Of a DNA stretch of 46,503 nt, positions 7,927-17,299 are shown piece by piece (the stretch's first letter is position 1; each line of letters begins with the position of its first letter). A model generated the notes under the pieces. The model ran no database searches and was not told where the DNA came from. It saw only the letters and a program-made list of their open reading frames with translations. Origin of the DNA: Rhodanobacter sp. 67-28. Its GTDB lineage: Bacteria; Pseudomonadota; Gammaproteobacteria; Xanthomonadales; Rhodanobacteraceae. Location of the stretch: assembly GCA_001898415.1 (NCBI GenBank), contig MKTU01000032.1:1-46503 (forward strand), in the 5' to 3' direction. The translations under genes were made by a program, and so were the position numbers.

Positions 7927-8517
7927 TTAGCCCTGCACTGGCTGCGGCTCGCCCATCCCGCCCTGCAGCGCCTGTCGATCGATCTCCGCCCGCAGCAACG
8001 CCGTCGCGATATGGATCTCCCTGCTGCCGGCCTGGTTCAGCGTCTGGATGAATCGTTCCAGGCTGCCTGGTGCGACACCTTCACGCAACGCAGGCAGCAT
8101 GACGAGCCAGTCGCCCTTGATGCGACCTTGCTCCAGGTAGATGTCCATCAATTTCTCCGCCTCGAACCAGAACGGGGATGTTCCGACCTTGACGGGTATG
8201 TCGATGGTATTCACGCTCCAGGCACCCCACTCCGCGACGTGCGTGTCGGCTTTGGGCGCTCCGGCCCTCGCGAGCCCTCCGCACAGCAGCGACAGGGCTG
8301 CCTCCCGCGCCTGCGCGCTGATCCCTGCCTGCAGCAGCGCGGTAACCGCGGCGGCTCGTTGAAGGGCCACCGCCATCCACAGGGCGTGCTCGCGCTCCTC
8401 GTGCGAGGTGCACCGCGCCACGACTCCGGCGGCGGCCTGGGGCGTGTCGTCGTTCCACAGCAATTCGATGATCGCCTGCTTGAACTCGAACTGCCTGCTC
8501 TGTGCTTCCGTTGTCAT
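7927..8517 (-). CDS. Conserved-looking protein of unknown function (DUF6931-like)
   Basis: This 196-aa protein has no signal peptide or membrane segment. It has Trp/Glu-rich helical segments (FELKQ-like start, then HEEREHALWMAVALQRAAAV) and a middle part ending WLVMLPALREGVAPGSLERF. Similar alpha-helical proteins occur beside type VI secretion genes in some bacteria, but no such genes are here, so I assign no role. I chose the ATG at 8517 over the upstream 8562 because AGGA sits 6 bases before it. The 234 bases up to the next gene show nothing. Confidence 0.65.
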   Translation of the reverse strand: MTTEAQSRQFEFKQAIIELLWNDDTPQAAAGVVARCTSHEEREHALWMAVALQRAAAVTALLQAGISAQAREAALSLLCGGLARAGAPKADTHVAEWGAWSVNTIDIPVKVGTSPFWFEAEKLMDIYLEQGRIKGDWLVMLPALREGVAPGSLERFIQTLNQAGSREIHIATALLRAEIDRQALQGGMGEPQPVQG

Positions 8518-8751
8518 GGGCGTTCCTGGGGTGCTCGTGATTTCGTGGTACGACGGCGGCAACCGGCAGCGTCCGCGTAGACAGTCGGCGCGAACGCCTG
8601 ACGGTCATGGGCAGGTTCAACCGCGTCTTCCACGCTGGTGGCTGTGGTTGCCGATACCGGCAGGTGCCGCAGTGGAGAAGGACTTTCGCTGGCGCCGCGT
8701 GCCGCTGCCAGCTTGCGGGGGCGGCCCGCGCCTGGCCTATTGCTTGGTGCG

Positions 8752-9183
8752 TCAGCGAGAGGAAGCGATGAAGCTGTTCGGTGCGTAAAGCACCCAGTCG
8801 GCTTCCTCGCCGTTCACCGCCACGTGAGCATTGAACGCGACGCAGCTGTGATCCGGGCAGGGACTGGCGTACGCCATGTTGCCCGGGGCGGGAGCGAGCA
8901 GCGCATAGTCATGCCTGGCATTGATCTCGCGGCAGAACTCGGGTGCGCCGCCGATGATCTTGATCACCACCGGGTTTGCATAATATCTGTGGTCCAGCAC
9001 CTGCAGCTTGAATTCTTCGGAGGTACAAGCCCAGGCGCCAGACTTGAAGCTGACCGAAGTGGCCTGGGCGGGCGGCGCAAGCAGCGCTTCCTGCGCGAGG
9101 GTCGGCATCAGGCCGTTCCTCCCGAAATGCCAGAGAAGAATGCCGCCAAACACCACCAGCCCCACCAATGCCCGCTTCAACAT
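8752..9183 (-). CDS. Small exported or membrane-anchored protein of unknown function
   Basis: This 143-aa protein begins MLKRALVGLVVFGGILLWHF, one hydrophobic segment acting as signal or anchor. The rest is a compact periplasmic domain with four cysteines (WACTSEEF, EFCREI, SPCPDHSC) that could form two disulfides. GGGGGAG lies about 7 bases before the ATG at 9183, which decides the start against an upstream in-frame Met. The family is not recognised and no operon partner is evident. Confidence 0.65.
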   Translation of the reverse strand: MLKRALVGLVVFGGILLWHFGRNGLMPTLAQEALLAPPAQATSVSFKSGAWACTSEEFKLQVLDHRYYANPVVIKIIGGAPEFCREINARHDYALLAPAPGNMAYASPCPDHSCVAFNAHVAVNGEEADWVLYAPNSFIASSR

Positions 9184-9539
9184 CTTTGTCTCCCCCTCGA
9201 TCCTCCATGGATCGTCGTGACGCAGAATTGCACCGCATTTCAGGGGCGTCAAACCAGGCAAGCGAAACCGGGGCGGAGAAAGTCAGTGCCCTCTGCTCGA
9301 TGTCCGCGTGCTTCGGCGGCCCCGGACGGCGCAAGCTCACCAGGTGGCCGATGGTCTTTTCCCCCGTGGCCTCGATTGACTTCCTCCATCCCGCTTTCGG
9401 CGGCAGTTGAACCCGGCGCGTGCTGTCGCCAGAATGGCCCGGCGGCGCAGGTGGCGGTCGCACAGGGTATGGGGAATGTACCGGTCGGCTGTGCCGTCGG
9501 ATTGCAGCGCCCGCGAATCGGGCGCGAGGGGACGCTCAT
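9184..9539. other. Intergenic, no gene seen
   Basis: This gap lies between divergent genes. Open frames here are antisense or out-of-frame extensions of lemA. It must hold promoters for both neighbours, but I see no convincing -35/-10 pair. Confidence 0.5.
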
Positions 9540-10091
9540 TTGATTTTCTACGCAACGGGCCTGCTGCTCGTCGTCGGCGCGGTCTGGCTGTTCAATCGAC
9601 TGGTGCGGCTGCGCAATCAGGTTCGCAACGCGTGGAGCGATGTCGACGTGCAGTTGCAGCGTCGCCACGATCTGGTGCCCATGCTGGTCGAAGCGGTCAA
9701 GGGTTACGCCAGCCATGAGCGGCAGTTGCTGGAACGTGTCGCCGCCGAGCGCAGCGCGGCGATGCGCGGCGGAACCCCGGCGCAGCGGATCGCGCCCGAG
9801 ATTGCGCTGGGCCAGCAGCTGGTGCGCCTGGTCGCGCTGGGCGAGGTTTACCCGGAGCTCAAGGCCAGCGGCAACTTCAGCCAGCTTTCGGACGAGCTGG
9901 TGGAGGTGGAGAACACCTTGCAGCACGCCCGGCGCTTCTACAACGGCTCGGTGCGCGAGTACAACACGGCGCGCGAAACGTTTCCCACCTTGCTGATCGC
10001 CGCGCCGCTCGCCTTCAGGCCCGCGGAGTTCTTCGCCGCCGACGCCGATGCCAGGGCCAATGTCCAGGTCAGGCTCGGGGAGCCTGCATGA
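9540..10091 (+). CDS. lemA: LemA family protein
   Basis: This 183-aa protein is of normal LemA length: an N-terminal membrane segment (FYATGLLLVVGAVWLFNRLV), then the family signature RNAWSDVDVQLQRRHDLVPM and a long helical bundle ending RRFYNGSVREYN. LemA proteins are envelope-anchored with poorly known function. I chose the TTG at 9540 because GAGGGG stands 7 bases before it and the frame extension upstream lacks family character. Its stop overlaps the next start by four bases (ATGA), so translation of the DUF2207 protein is probably coupled. LemA and DUF2207 genes are often neighbours. Confidence 0.9.
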   Translation: MIFYATGLLLVVGAVWLFNRLVRLRNQVRNAWSDVDVQLQRRHDLVPMLVEAVKGYASHERQLLERVAAERSAAMRGGTPAQRIAPEIALGQQLVRLVALGEVYPELKASGNFSQLSDELVEVENTLQHARRFYNGSVREYNTARETFPTLLIAAPLAFRPAEFFAADADARANVQVRLGEPA

Positions 10092-11836
10092 GGCTTGCCG
10101 GCGGTCTCGTGCGGCATCGGATCTCGCGCATGTTGTGCCTCGTTGCCGTGACGCTTGCCGCCGGCAGTGCGATGGCGCAGGACGCCGGTCAGTCCGGTGT
10201 CGAACCCGCCACGATGACGCGCGATACGTCGATCTGGGTCAACCACGACTACTCGATCGAGGTCAGCGAGACTACGGAGGTCAACGCGGCGACCCCGTGG
10301 GAGTTCCATCGCGACCTGGTTCTTCCGGGCCGCAAGCTCGCACTTCGCGACGTGTTCCTGATGGGGGCTGCCGAGAACGGCGACGGGGTGACGACCGAGG
10401 TTGCGCCGCTGGGCGATGGCGTGCGTATCACCGTGCATCCGACACGTCGCGTGGGGATGCAGTTGTTCGAACTCGATTACCGCGTCCTGTACAAGGCGGT
10501 CGACGATGGCAAGCTCGTTTGGCCGCTCACCTCGGCCACCGATCGACTGTCGCTGCAGCGTGCGAAATTGGTGGTGAAGCTGCCGCAGGAAACGCCTTCC
10601 AGTCAGATCCATGCGCAGTTCCAGCTCGACGGTGCGCCTGTCGCGGCAGGGGATCGCCGAGTCACCGGAACCAAGGTCGACCTGGGTTGGCACGATGCCG
10701 TCGCGCCGGGGCAGGTGTTGGGCGCGGTGCTCACGTTTCCCGAGGTGGCCGAGGCATCGACCCCCCTTTTGTCGGCGGGGCCGGCCTGGATGTTCAACGG
10801 CACCGTGTGGCTGGCCGTGCTGGCGTTGTACTACCTCCTGGCGAAAATTTTCTTCACCGGCGGCGGCGACGGCAAACCCGTGATCGTGGAGTACGAGCCG
10901 CCGACCGGCTGGTCCGCCGGCGCCGTGCGGTTGCTGTGGCACGGTGCCTGGGATGAAAAATGCTTTGCCACCGGCGTGCTCGGCATCGCCGCCAAGGGTG
11001 GGCTCACGCTGGCCCGGCAGGACGATGGCACATGGGTGGCAACGCGAACCGGCGGTGACCTTGCCCCGGCCTTGACGATGGACGAACACCGGTTGCGTTC
11101 GGCGTTGTTCGCGTTTGGCCCCACGGCGGAGTTCTCCGAGGCCCATGCCGACAGCACCGGCCTTGCCGAGCTTGCTTTCCGGCGTGCGCTGGAGAATCGC
11201 TGCGCGGGCGAACGTCCAGGCGATCCCGCCTGGCTGTTGATCCCCGGCTGGCTGACCGCGCTGACCGGCGCCACGCTGTTGTTCTTCGGCATCGACAGTC
11301 GTTTCGTGATCCTGGGCGAGATTGCGGCTCCCAGCCTCGTTGGTGCGCTCGTCGTGGCGATGCTGATGGACGTGGTCCCGCTTGCGCTCCTGCGCGCCAC
11401 TCGCGCGCAGGTGTACGTCGTGGCCGCGATCGCCGCGATCGGATTGCTGGGCGGCGGCGATCGGCTGGACTGGCTGACGGGCGCCGCGCTGCTCGCCGGC
11501 CAGGTCGCCGCGGGCTGGTGGTTGCTGCGCCAACCGCCGCGGGAGACGCCGTTGCGGCGCAAGCTGCACGGCTTCCGCTGGTACCTCGGCACCGCCGAAC
11601 AGCAGGACATGGATGCGCGCTACAAGCCGTCGCTCCATCCCGAACTCCAGGCGAGCCTGCTGCCGTACGCGATGGCGCTGGATGTGGCGGTGACGTGGAA
11701 CGCCCGCTTCGCGCATTCGCTCGAAGAGGCGGGAGGGCAAGAGGACTTCATTGCCAGCCTGAATCCCGACCATGACGACGCCGCGCTGGAACTGCTGGCT
11801 TTTGCACAGGCGATGGCGCGTCGCATCCCGAAATAA
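10088..11836 (+). CDS. DUF2207 domain-containing membrane protein
   Basis: This 582-aa protein has a signal peptide ending near GSAMAQ (residue ~35), a periplasmic DUF2207 domain (~40-225) beginning with STEVNAATPWEFHRDL-like beta strands, a membrane helix at about 230-250 (GTVWLAVLALYYLLAKIFF), a cytoplasmic part, and a cluster of three or four helices at about 375-475. A C-terminal cytoplasmic tail contains YLGTAEQQDMDARYKPS, seen in this family. It overlaps lemA by four bases. The pair is thought to act in the envelope, but no biochemical role is established. Confidence 0.88.
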   Translation: MRLAGGLVRHRISRMLCLVAVTLAAGSAMAQDAGQSGVEPATMTRDTSIWVNHDYSIEVSETTEVNAATPWEFHRDLVLPGRKLALRDVFLMGAAENGDGVTTEVAPLGDGVRITVHPTRRVGMQLFELDYRVLYKAVDDGKLVWPLTSATDRLSLQRAKLVVKLPQETPSSQIHAQFQLDGAPVAAGDRRVTGTKVDLGWHDAVAPGQVLGAVLTFPEVAEASTPLLSAGPAWMFNGTVWLAVLALYYLLAKIFFTGGGDGKPVIVEYEPPTGWSAGAVRLLWHGAWDEKCFATGVLGIAAKGGLTLARQDDGTWVATRTGGDLAPALTMDEHRLRSALFAFGPTAEFSEAHADSTGLAELAFRRALENRCAGERPGDPAWLLIPGWLTALTGATLLFFGIDSRFVILGEIAAPSLVGALVVAMLMDVVPLALLRATRAQVYVVAAIAAIGLLGGGDRLDWLTGAALLAGQVAAGWWLLRQPPRETPLRRKLHGFRWYLGTAEQQDMDARYKPSLHPELQASLLPYAMALDVAVTWNARFAHSLEEAGGQEDFIASLNPDHDDAALELLAFAQAMARRIPK

Positions 11837-12104
11837 AGGGCGCATGCGATGGAAACGCGGCGGCCGGTCGCTGGACAGGCCCGGGAGGCTAGGGCGAAAG
11901 TTTGCGGCAAGTCACGGGCCAGCCTGCGTCCCGTAGCCATCCCGCCGGAAACACGACAGCGCGCCGATTCGCCGATGGCCGTACCCCGGACGACTGTCGA
12001 GTCCGGTGCGCCGCCAGTGAAGCAGGGAAGATGTACGCTGCGTGGTTGAAGTGATGCCCGCGGCAGCTGGCGCCGCGGGTCGTGCAGCAGGGATGGAGAT
12101 TGCG

Positions 12105-12674
12105 ATGACGTCCGCAGCAGCCCCCGAGTGGCGCACCAGCGCCTGGTTGAACACGCCCGAGCCATTGACCCTCGGCCATTTTCGCGGGCGGGTGGTGCTG
12201 CTGCACGCGTTCCAGATGCTTTGTCCGGGCTGCGTGGCGCACGGCATTCCGCAGGCGCAGCGCGTGGCGAAGCTGTTCGAGGGCGCGCCGCTGGCGGTGG
12301 TCGGCTTGCACACGGTGTTCGAGCACCACGCGGCGATGGGGCCGGAGTCGTTGCGCGCGTTCCTGTACGAATACCGCATCGCGTTTCCGGTCGGCATCGA
12401 CGCGCCCGGCCCGGCCGGCGATCCGATTCCGTGCACCATGCGCGCGTATGCCATGCAGGGCACGCCGACCACGATCCTGATCGACGCGCAGGGGCGGCTG
12501 CGTCGCCAGGTGTTCGGCCAGCACGATGACCTGCTGCTCGGCGCGGAAATCGGCACGTTGCTGGCGGAGCTGGAGCAGTCGCGCCCGCAGGTGGCGGACG
12601 CGGCGCCTTCGGCGGAACCTTGCAGCGAAGATCGCTGCGGGATCGCCGCGGGGGCGCGGCCGCCGCCGTCGTAG
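12105..12674 (+). CDS. Thioredoxin-fold (AhpC/TSA or redoxin-like) protein
   Basis: This 189-aa protein has a redox CPGC motif at residues 40-43 (after LLHAFQMLCPGC) and the cis-proline loop GTPTTILID, the order of TlpA/redoxin domains. It has no signal peptide, so it should be cytoplasmic. A short Cys-rich tail (PCSEDRCG) is unusual and could hold a second dithiol or a metal. The start at 12105 is supported by GGAG six bases upstream. Upstream in-frame Mets lack this. The 268 bases before it contain a GC-rich hairpin (CCCGCGGC/GCCGCGGG near 12057-12079) but no gene. Confidence 0.8.
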   Translation: MTSAAAPEWRTSAWLNTPEPLTLGHFRGRVVLLHAFQMLCPGCVAHGIPQAQRVAKLFEGAPLAVVGLHTVFEHHAAMGPESLRAFLYEYRIAFPVGIDAPGPAGDPIPCTMRAYAMQGTPTTILIDAQGRLRRQVFGQHDDLLLGAEIGTLLAELEQSRPQVADAAPSAEPCSEDRCGIAAGARPPPS

Positions 12675-12714
12675 CGACGCCTCGCACGGCTGAAGAATGA
12701 TGAGGAAGCGCGGC

Positions 12715-13944
12715 CTAGGCTGATCGCTCCGGCACATCGGGATGCATGTCCATCGCGCCCGGCGTGGTGTGCACCAGCGGCACGAAGTTGTCGTCCGGCG
12801 TCACTTCGCGCTTGCGGCGCATGAAGCGGTACAGCGCGTAGCCGGCCAGCAGGCTGTCGAGCACCGCGAACCAGCCGAACAGGAGCGTCGGCCGCGTCAG
12901 GCTCATCAGCGTGCCCGCCAGCAGCGGCCCCACCGCCGAGCCGATGCCGTTGACCAGCAGCACCGTGCTCGATCCGGACAGCAGCTCGTCGCGGCGCAGA
13001 TAGTCCACCAGGTGCGCCACCGCGATCGGGTACACCGCGAAGCTCATGCCGCCGAAGGCGAATACCAGCAGCATGGCGATGGTGTGGCCGGCATTCGGCA
13101 ACACCAGGTTGGCCAGCGCCGCCAATGCCGCGGTGGCGCTGATCAACGCCAGCGCCAGGCGCCGGTCGATGCGGTCGGACAACCGTCCCAGCGGCAGTTG
13201 CAGCACCACGCCACCGGCGATCGCCACGCTCATGTAGGTGCCGACTTCGGCCGCGCCGAGACCGCGCGCGGCCGCATACAACGGCAGCAGGCCCCAGAAC
13301 GCGCCCAGCACCATGCCCGAGATCAGTGCGCTGACCAGCGCGGTCGGCACCAGCCGGAACATGCGCCCGACCTGGACGCGCGGCGCGGCATGGATGGACG
13401 GCTGCGGCTGCGGGGTCATCACCACCGGCAGGTTCGCCGCGCAGACCAGGATCGCCACCACGCAGAACAACACGAAGCCCTCGCCGCCGATGTGCAGGAA
13501 CTGCTGCGCGATCGCGCTGGCACCCAGGTTCAGCATCATGTAGACGGCGAACACCGAACTGCGATGCTTCGGATCGGCGGCGGTGTTCAGCCAGCTCTCG
13601 ATGATCGCGTACAGGCCCACCAGCAGCAGCCCCTGCAACACGCGCAGCACCAGCCATGCCGCGTAGGCCGAGGTCAGTGCCTGCACCAGCACCACCACCG
13701 CCAGCAGCGAGGTGCAGAAGGCGAAGGTGCGGATATGGCCGAAGCGATGCGTCAGCCGGGGCACGGTGTAGGTGCCGACCAGGAAACCGGTGTAATAGGC
13801 CGAGGTCAGCACGCCGATCATCGCCACGGAGAAGCCCAGCACCTCGCCCTGCAACGCGATATGCGTGTGCAGCAGGCCGACGCCCATCAACAGGAACACG
13901 GTGCTCGACAACAGCGGTGCGGTGGTGCGGATGCTGCTCAACAT
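12715..13944 (-). CDS. MFS transporter, YcaD-like
   Basis: This 409-aa protein has twelve predicted membrane helices. The signature between helices 4 and 5, GLYAIIESWLNTAADPKHR, with the inter-half loop RLSDRIDRR, points to the YcaD-like group of major facilitator transporters, whose substrates are mostly unknown. Start 13944 (MLSSIRTTAPLLSSTVFLLM) is at the usual place before helix 1. The longer frame upstream is not membrane-like. It stands alone, convergent with the thioredoxin-like gene. Confidence 0.88.
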   Translation of the reverse strand: MLSSIRTTAPLLSSTVFLLMGVGLLHTHIALQGEVLGFSVAMIGVLTSAYYTGFLVGTYTVPRLTHRFGHIRTFAFCTSLLAVVVLVQALTSAYAAWLVLRVLQGLLLVGLYAIIESWLNTAADPKHRSSVFAVYMMLNLGASAIAQQFLHIGGEGFVLFCVVAILVCAANLPVVMTPQPQPSIHAAPRVQVGRMFRLVPTALVSALISGMVLGAFWGLLPLYAAARGLGAAEVGTYMSVAIAGGVVLQLPLGRLSDRIDRRLALALISATAALAALANLVLPNAGHTIAMLLVFAFGGMSFAVYPIAVAHLVDYLRRDELLSGSSTVLLVNGIGSAVGPLLAGTLMSLTRPTLLFGWFAVLDSLLAGYALYRFMRRKREVTPDDNFVPLVHTTPGAMDMHPDVPERSA

Positions 13945-14259
13945 GCGAAAGACCCGGGGATGGCACGCGCCGCGCGACCGGCGAAGCCGGTGCGGCTTCG
14001 GCAGGGTAACCGGACGGGAAAGCGTTTGTCGCCGCCCGGCAGTGTGCGGGCCATGGCGTACGCACGGCGAAGCGTGGCCCGGAACAACCGACACGACGGC
14101 GTTGAACGCGTTGCGCCGCCCCGGTCCCGTCAAATTCCCAACCCCAGGAGCGGGCTCCTGCGAGGGCGTGGAATTCCGGGGGCCGTGGCGTCGACGACGA
14201 CGGCCGCGCACCTTGGCCGGAATGACGGCACGACGAGACGGCGAGGGGTCTCTTCGCTA
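13945..14259. other. Intergenic with a short REP-like palindrome
   Basis: No gene is seen. CAGGAGCGGGCTCCTG (14152-14167) is a short palindrome of the kind scattered between genes in xanthomonad and pseudomonad genomes, here between two genes on the same strand. Confidence 0.4.
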
Positions 14260-15930
14260 TCAGTATCGTGCCGTCGTCAGCGGCGCATCGGCCCATTGCC
14301 ATGCGGTCGCCTGCAGCTTCGAGGTTTCGCGCGCGGCGTCGACCTGACCGAGCTTTTGCTGGGCCTGCGCCAGGCCGAACAGCGACCAGCCGTTGAGCGG
14401 GTAGGTTTTCAGGTCCTGGTTGAATGCTTCCGCCGCGCCCGCGGCATTGCCGGTTTCGAGCAGCGCGGCGCCGAGGTAGGGGCGGACCGGGAGCGGCCAG
14501 TCGGCCGGTTCGTTGTAGGCCAGCGCATCCTCGGCGGCTGCCGCTTCGTGCAGCGCGGCGATGGCCTGCGCGTGCTTGCCTTGTGCGCGCAGCAGTTCCC
14601 CGCGCAGCAGGGCGTCGGCCACGCGCAGCACGCCATCGGCGTGGTTGATGTCGAAGAAGCTTACTTTCGCCATTGCCGGATCGACGGCGATCGCATGCAG
14701 GGCGTCGGCTTCGCGAGCGGCTTCGATCAGGGTGCCCTTGCGCGTGTGTGCCATGCCGCGGGCGAAGTGACGGATCGCCGCGGGGTATGGCAGTTCCGGT
14801 GACGCGGCGGTGTCGGCAAGAATCGCGTCCCAGTCGCCGAAGCGGACTTGCGTGAGCAGAGGCGTGACCACGAATTGCTGCATGAACTCCATTGGCGCCG
14901 CGCCCATTGCGGCACGGTCGGCGCGCCGGGCAGTCTGCTCGGCCGCCTGCAGCGCCAGCGTGCGCGAGCCGGTCAGGCCTGTCGTCATCGTGGCGAAGTG
15001 CCAGTTGTGCGGCACGTAGCCCAGCGGATAGACGCCGTTGCTGCCGCGGCACATCGCCAGGAAATCCTTGTCGGCGGTGGTGGCGGCGAGGTTGGTCAGG
15101 GTCGCGTCGTGGTAGCGGCCGACGCGGATGTAGGTGTGCGCGGGCATGTGCACCAGGTGGCCCGAACCGGGCGCCAGCGCGGCCAGCGCGTCGGCGTGGG
15201 GTTCGGCGCGCTGTGGCTCGGGCGAGGATTCGGTGGCGTGGATGTAGTAGTGCATCGCACCGATGTGGCGCGGGTTGCGCGCCAGCACGCGTTCCAGTTC
15301 GCCGAGCAGGCGCGGGGTGAACCGGGCCGGGGTGCCGTCCTTTTCCCAGTACGCCCAGGGCGAGAGATCCATCAACGCCTCCGCGTACAGGGTGGCGGCA
15401 TCGTCGTCCTCGGGGAATTGCGCGACCACGCGCGCCATCGCTTCGGCATAGGCGCGGTCCAGCGGTGCGCGATCTTCCGGCGCCGGGTCGGCATAACGCA
15501 GTTGCAGTGCCTGGATCAGCGCGCGATCGACCGGACGTGCGGTGGCGGCCAGGCTGGCCGCGCGCGCGGCGAGGGCGGTGGCGTCCTTCGCGTGGGCCGG
15601 GTCCATCGGCAGGTTGATGTTCGGCCCCAGCACCAGCGCCTGGCCCCAGAAGCACATCGCGCATTGCGGGTCCAGTCGCGCCGCCTCGGCGAAGTTGCGC
15701 CCGGCCGCCTCGTGGTTGAAGCCGTACGCCATGCGCAGGCCCTGGTCGAAATGGCGTTGCGCCAGGGGCACCGGGGTGGCCACGTCGTGGTGCAGGTCGC
15801 CGAAGGTATCGAACAGCGGCGGCGCAACGGTTTCGGGCGCGGATGCGGCGTCGCCGGCCGCCCTCGGCGCGGGATTGCAGCCCGCCAGCAGGACTGCCAG
15901 CAGCGGCAGGAACAAGCATCGACGGATCAT
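14260..15930 (-). CDS. Tetratricopeptide-repeat lipoprotein
   Basis: This 556-aa protein has a lipoprotein signal (MIRRCLFLPLLAVLLAGC, acylated Cys18), so it is probably outer-membrane or periplasmic. Helical repeats of TPR type run through it (RHFDQGLRMAYGFNHEAAGR; AFNQDLKTYPLNGWSLFGLA near the C-terminus). Conserved-looking His/Cys spots occur: CAMCFWGQALVLGPN, MHYYIHATE and HMPAHTYIRVGR. The His-rich patches would suit metal or heme binding, which is speculation. Start 15930 has GGGAGA six bases upstream. The function of this family is not known to me. Confidence 0.8.
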   Translation of the reverse strand: MIRRCLFLPLLAVLLAGCNPAPRAAGDAASAPETVAPPLFDTFGDLHHDVATPVPLAQRHFDQGLRMAYGFNHEAAGRNFAEAARLDPQCAMCFWGQALVLGPNINLPMDPAHAKDATALAARAASLAATARPVDRALIQALQLRYADPAPEDRAPLDRAYAEAMARVVAQFPEDDDAATLYAEALMDLSPWAYWEKDGTPARFTPRLLGELERVLARNPRHIGAMHYYIHATESSPEPQRAEPHADALAALAPGSGHLVHMPAHTYIRVGRYHDATLTNLAATTADKDFLAMCRGSNGVYPLGYVPHNWHFATMTTGLTGSRTLALQAAEQTARRADRAAMGAAPMEFMQQFVVTPLLTQVRFGDWDAILADTAASPELPYPAAIRHFARGMAHTRKGTLIEAAREADALHAIAVDPAMAKVSFFDINHADGVLRVADALLRGELLRAQGKHAQAIAALHEAAAAEDALAYNEPADWPLPVRPYLGAALLETGNAAGAAEAFNQDLKTYPLNGWSLFGLAQAQQKLGQVDAARETSKLQATAWQWADAPLTTARY

Positions 15931-16383
15931 CGTGATTCTCCCATGGTCGGTTCGGAAACAGGGGGGAAGCAGCGGACAGAGTAGCCGAGGTTTGCGGAAA
16001 TGGATGCCCGATTTTCTCAGGCCACGCACAGGCCGGTTCACCGCCCCTGCGGCCGATTGGACGTCCATCCATACCTTCCACGTTCGCATTGTCCCTGGCA
16101 GCTTTTTGGCTCTCCGGCCGGCTGTTGCGGTCCCATCCGGGAAAGCTCACCATGCGCGACGTGCGCGAGTGCCTTGTCGTACTCGACCGCATGAGTGTGC
16201 GATGGGGTAGTGAGGGGAAGTACCAGTTTTGGGGCAGGCACGAACGCCGCCGTTTGCCTGGATGTCCGGCTGGGACACCGGCGCCTGTGCCGTTGGACTC
16301 ACCTGTGCTCTCGGCGCCGCGACCCACTCGGTGGCCGAGCCCGGTTGAGCCATCCGTTGTGGAAAGAACCAATCGGGGATGCC
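15931..16383. other. Intergenic, no gene seen
   Basis: This region lies between divergent genes. Overlapping open frames on both strands lack ribosome sites and family character. It should hold two promoters, but none is clear. Confidence 0.45.
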
Positions 16384-17187
16384 ATGACCACGAATCACGC
16401 GCAGGCGCTTGACCTACCCACCAGTCCGAACCTCATGGCGGCCGTCGACCGCTGGATCTGGGTCTTCATGGCGGCATTCTTCATCGCCATCACGCTGACC
16501 GGATTCGTGCCGGACTCGCTGCAGAAAGTCGCCATGGTCCGGGCCGGGGCAAGGCCGCCGTTCCCGCCGGTACTGCATGTGCATGCCGTGTTGATGGGCT
16601 CGTTTCTGGTCCTGCTGCTCGTCCAGTCCTGGCTGATGGCGACCGGCCGGCGCCAGCGGCACATGCTGCTGGGGCGCCTGGCTTTCGTGCTGGTCCCGGC
16701 CATCATCGTCACCGGTTTCCTCCTGGTCCCGACGATTTACCGACAGGTCTGGAACGGGGCGCACGTCGCGCCGTCGCCGGTGCGTGAACAGCTCCAGCAG
16801 ACGCTCCTTTTCCTCGACAACATCGCCTTGCTGCAGCTGCAGGCCGGCATCCTGTTTGCCGTTTTCATCTGGCTCGCCTTGCGTGCGCGACGCACCGATC
16901 CGGACTTCCACAAGCGGATGATGTTCCTGGCCATAGCCTTGCCGCTGCAGGCGGCGATCGATCGCATCGGCTGGTTGCCGTCGATCCATCCCGGTCCGTT
17001 CTCGACCGACCTCTACACGCTGCTTGCGGTGTCGCCGCTGTTCCTGTGGGACGTGGTCAGGCAGCGCCCGGTGCAGCGGGTCTATCTGATCTGGCTGGGC
17101 CTGTTCCTGCCGGTGGCTGTTGCCGTCAACCTGCTGTGGGACATGCCGGGCTGGCACGCGCTGGTGCCGAAGGTGCTGGCGCCCTGA
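16384..17187 (+). CDS. Multi-pass membrane protein of unknown function
   Basis: This 267-aa protein has about seven hydrophobic helices (IWVFMAAFFIAITLTGFV; VLMGSFLVLLLVQSWLM; LAFVLVPAIIVTGFLLV; IALLQLQAGILFAVFIWLAL; and others). His residues face helices (PVLHVHAVLMG, RRQRHMLLGR), reminiscent of the DUF2306-like membrane proteins, some of which bind heme. The resemblance is weak. GGGG lies before the ATG at 16384. It is a single gene. Confidence 0.7.
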   Translation: MTTNHAQALDLPTSPNLMAAVDRWIWVFMAAFFIAITLTGFVPDSLQKVAMVRAGARPPFPPVLHVHAVLMGSFLVLLLVQSWLMATGRRQRHMLLGRLAFVLVPAIIVTGFLLVPTIYRQVWNGAHVAPSPVREQLQQTLLFLDNIALLQLQAGILFAVFIWLALRARRTDPDFHKRMMFLAIALPLQAAIDRIGWLPSIHPGPFSTDLYTLLAVSPLFLWDVVRQRPVQRVYLIWLGLFLPVAVAVNLLWDMPGWHALVPKVLAP

Positions 17188-17299
17188 CGGAGGCCGGCGC
17201 GGTCGCGACGCATCGCGCGGGTAACATCTGAAGCGCGGGACGCTCGACGCGTGGCCCGCCGAGTCGTCCATTGCGTTTTCCTGTCCTCCGGAGGCATGC

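Noticed and set aside
11912..16372. A 1,486-codon minus-strand open frame spanning the thioredoxin, MFS and TPR region
   Set aside because: It runs in a different frame across several real genes on both strands; composition is Arg/Ala/Pro-rich random high-GC, with no motif or start signal.
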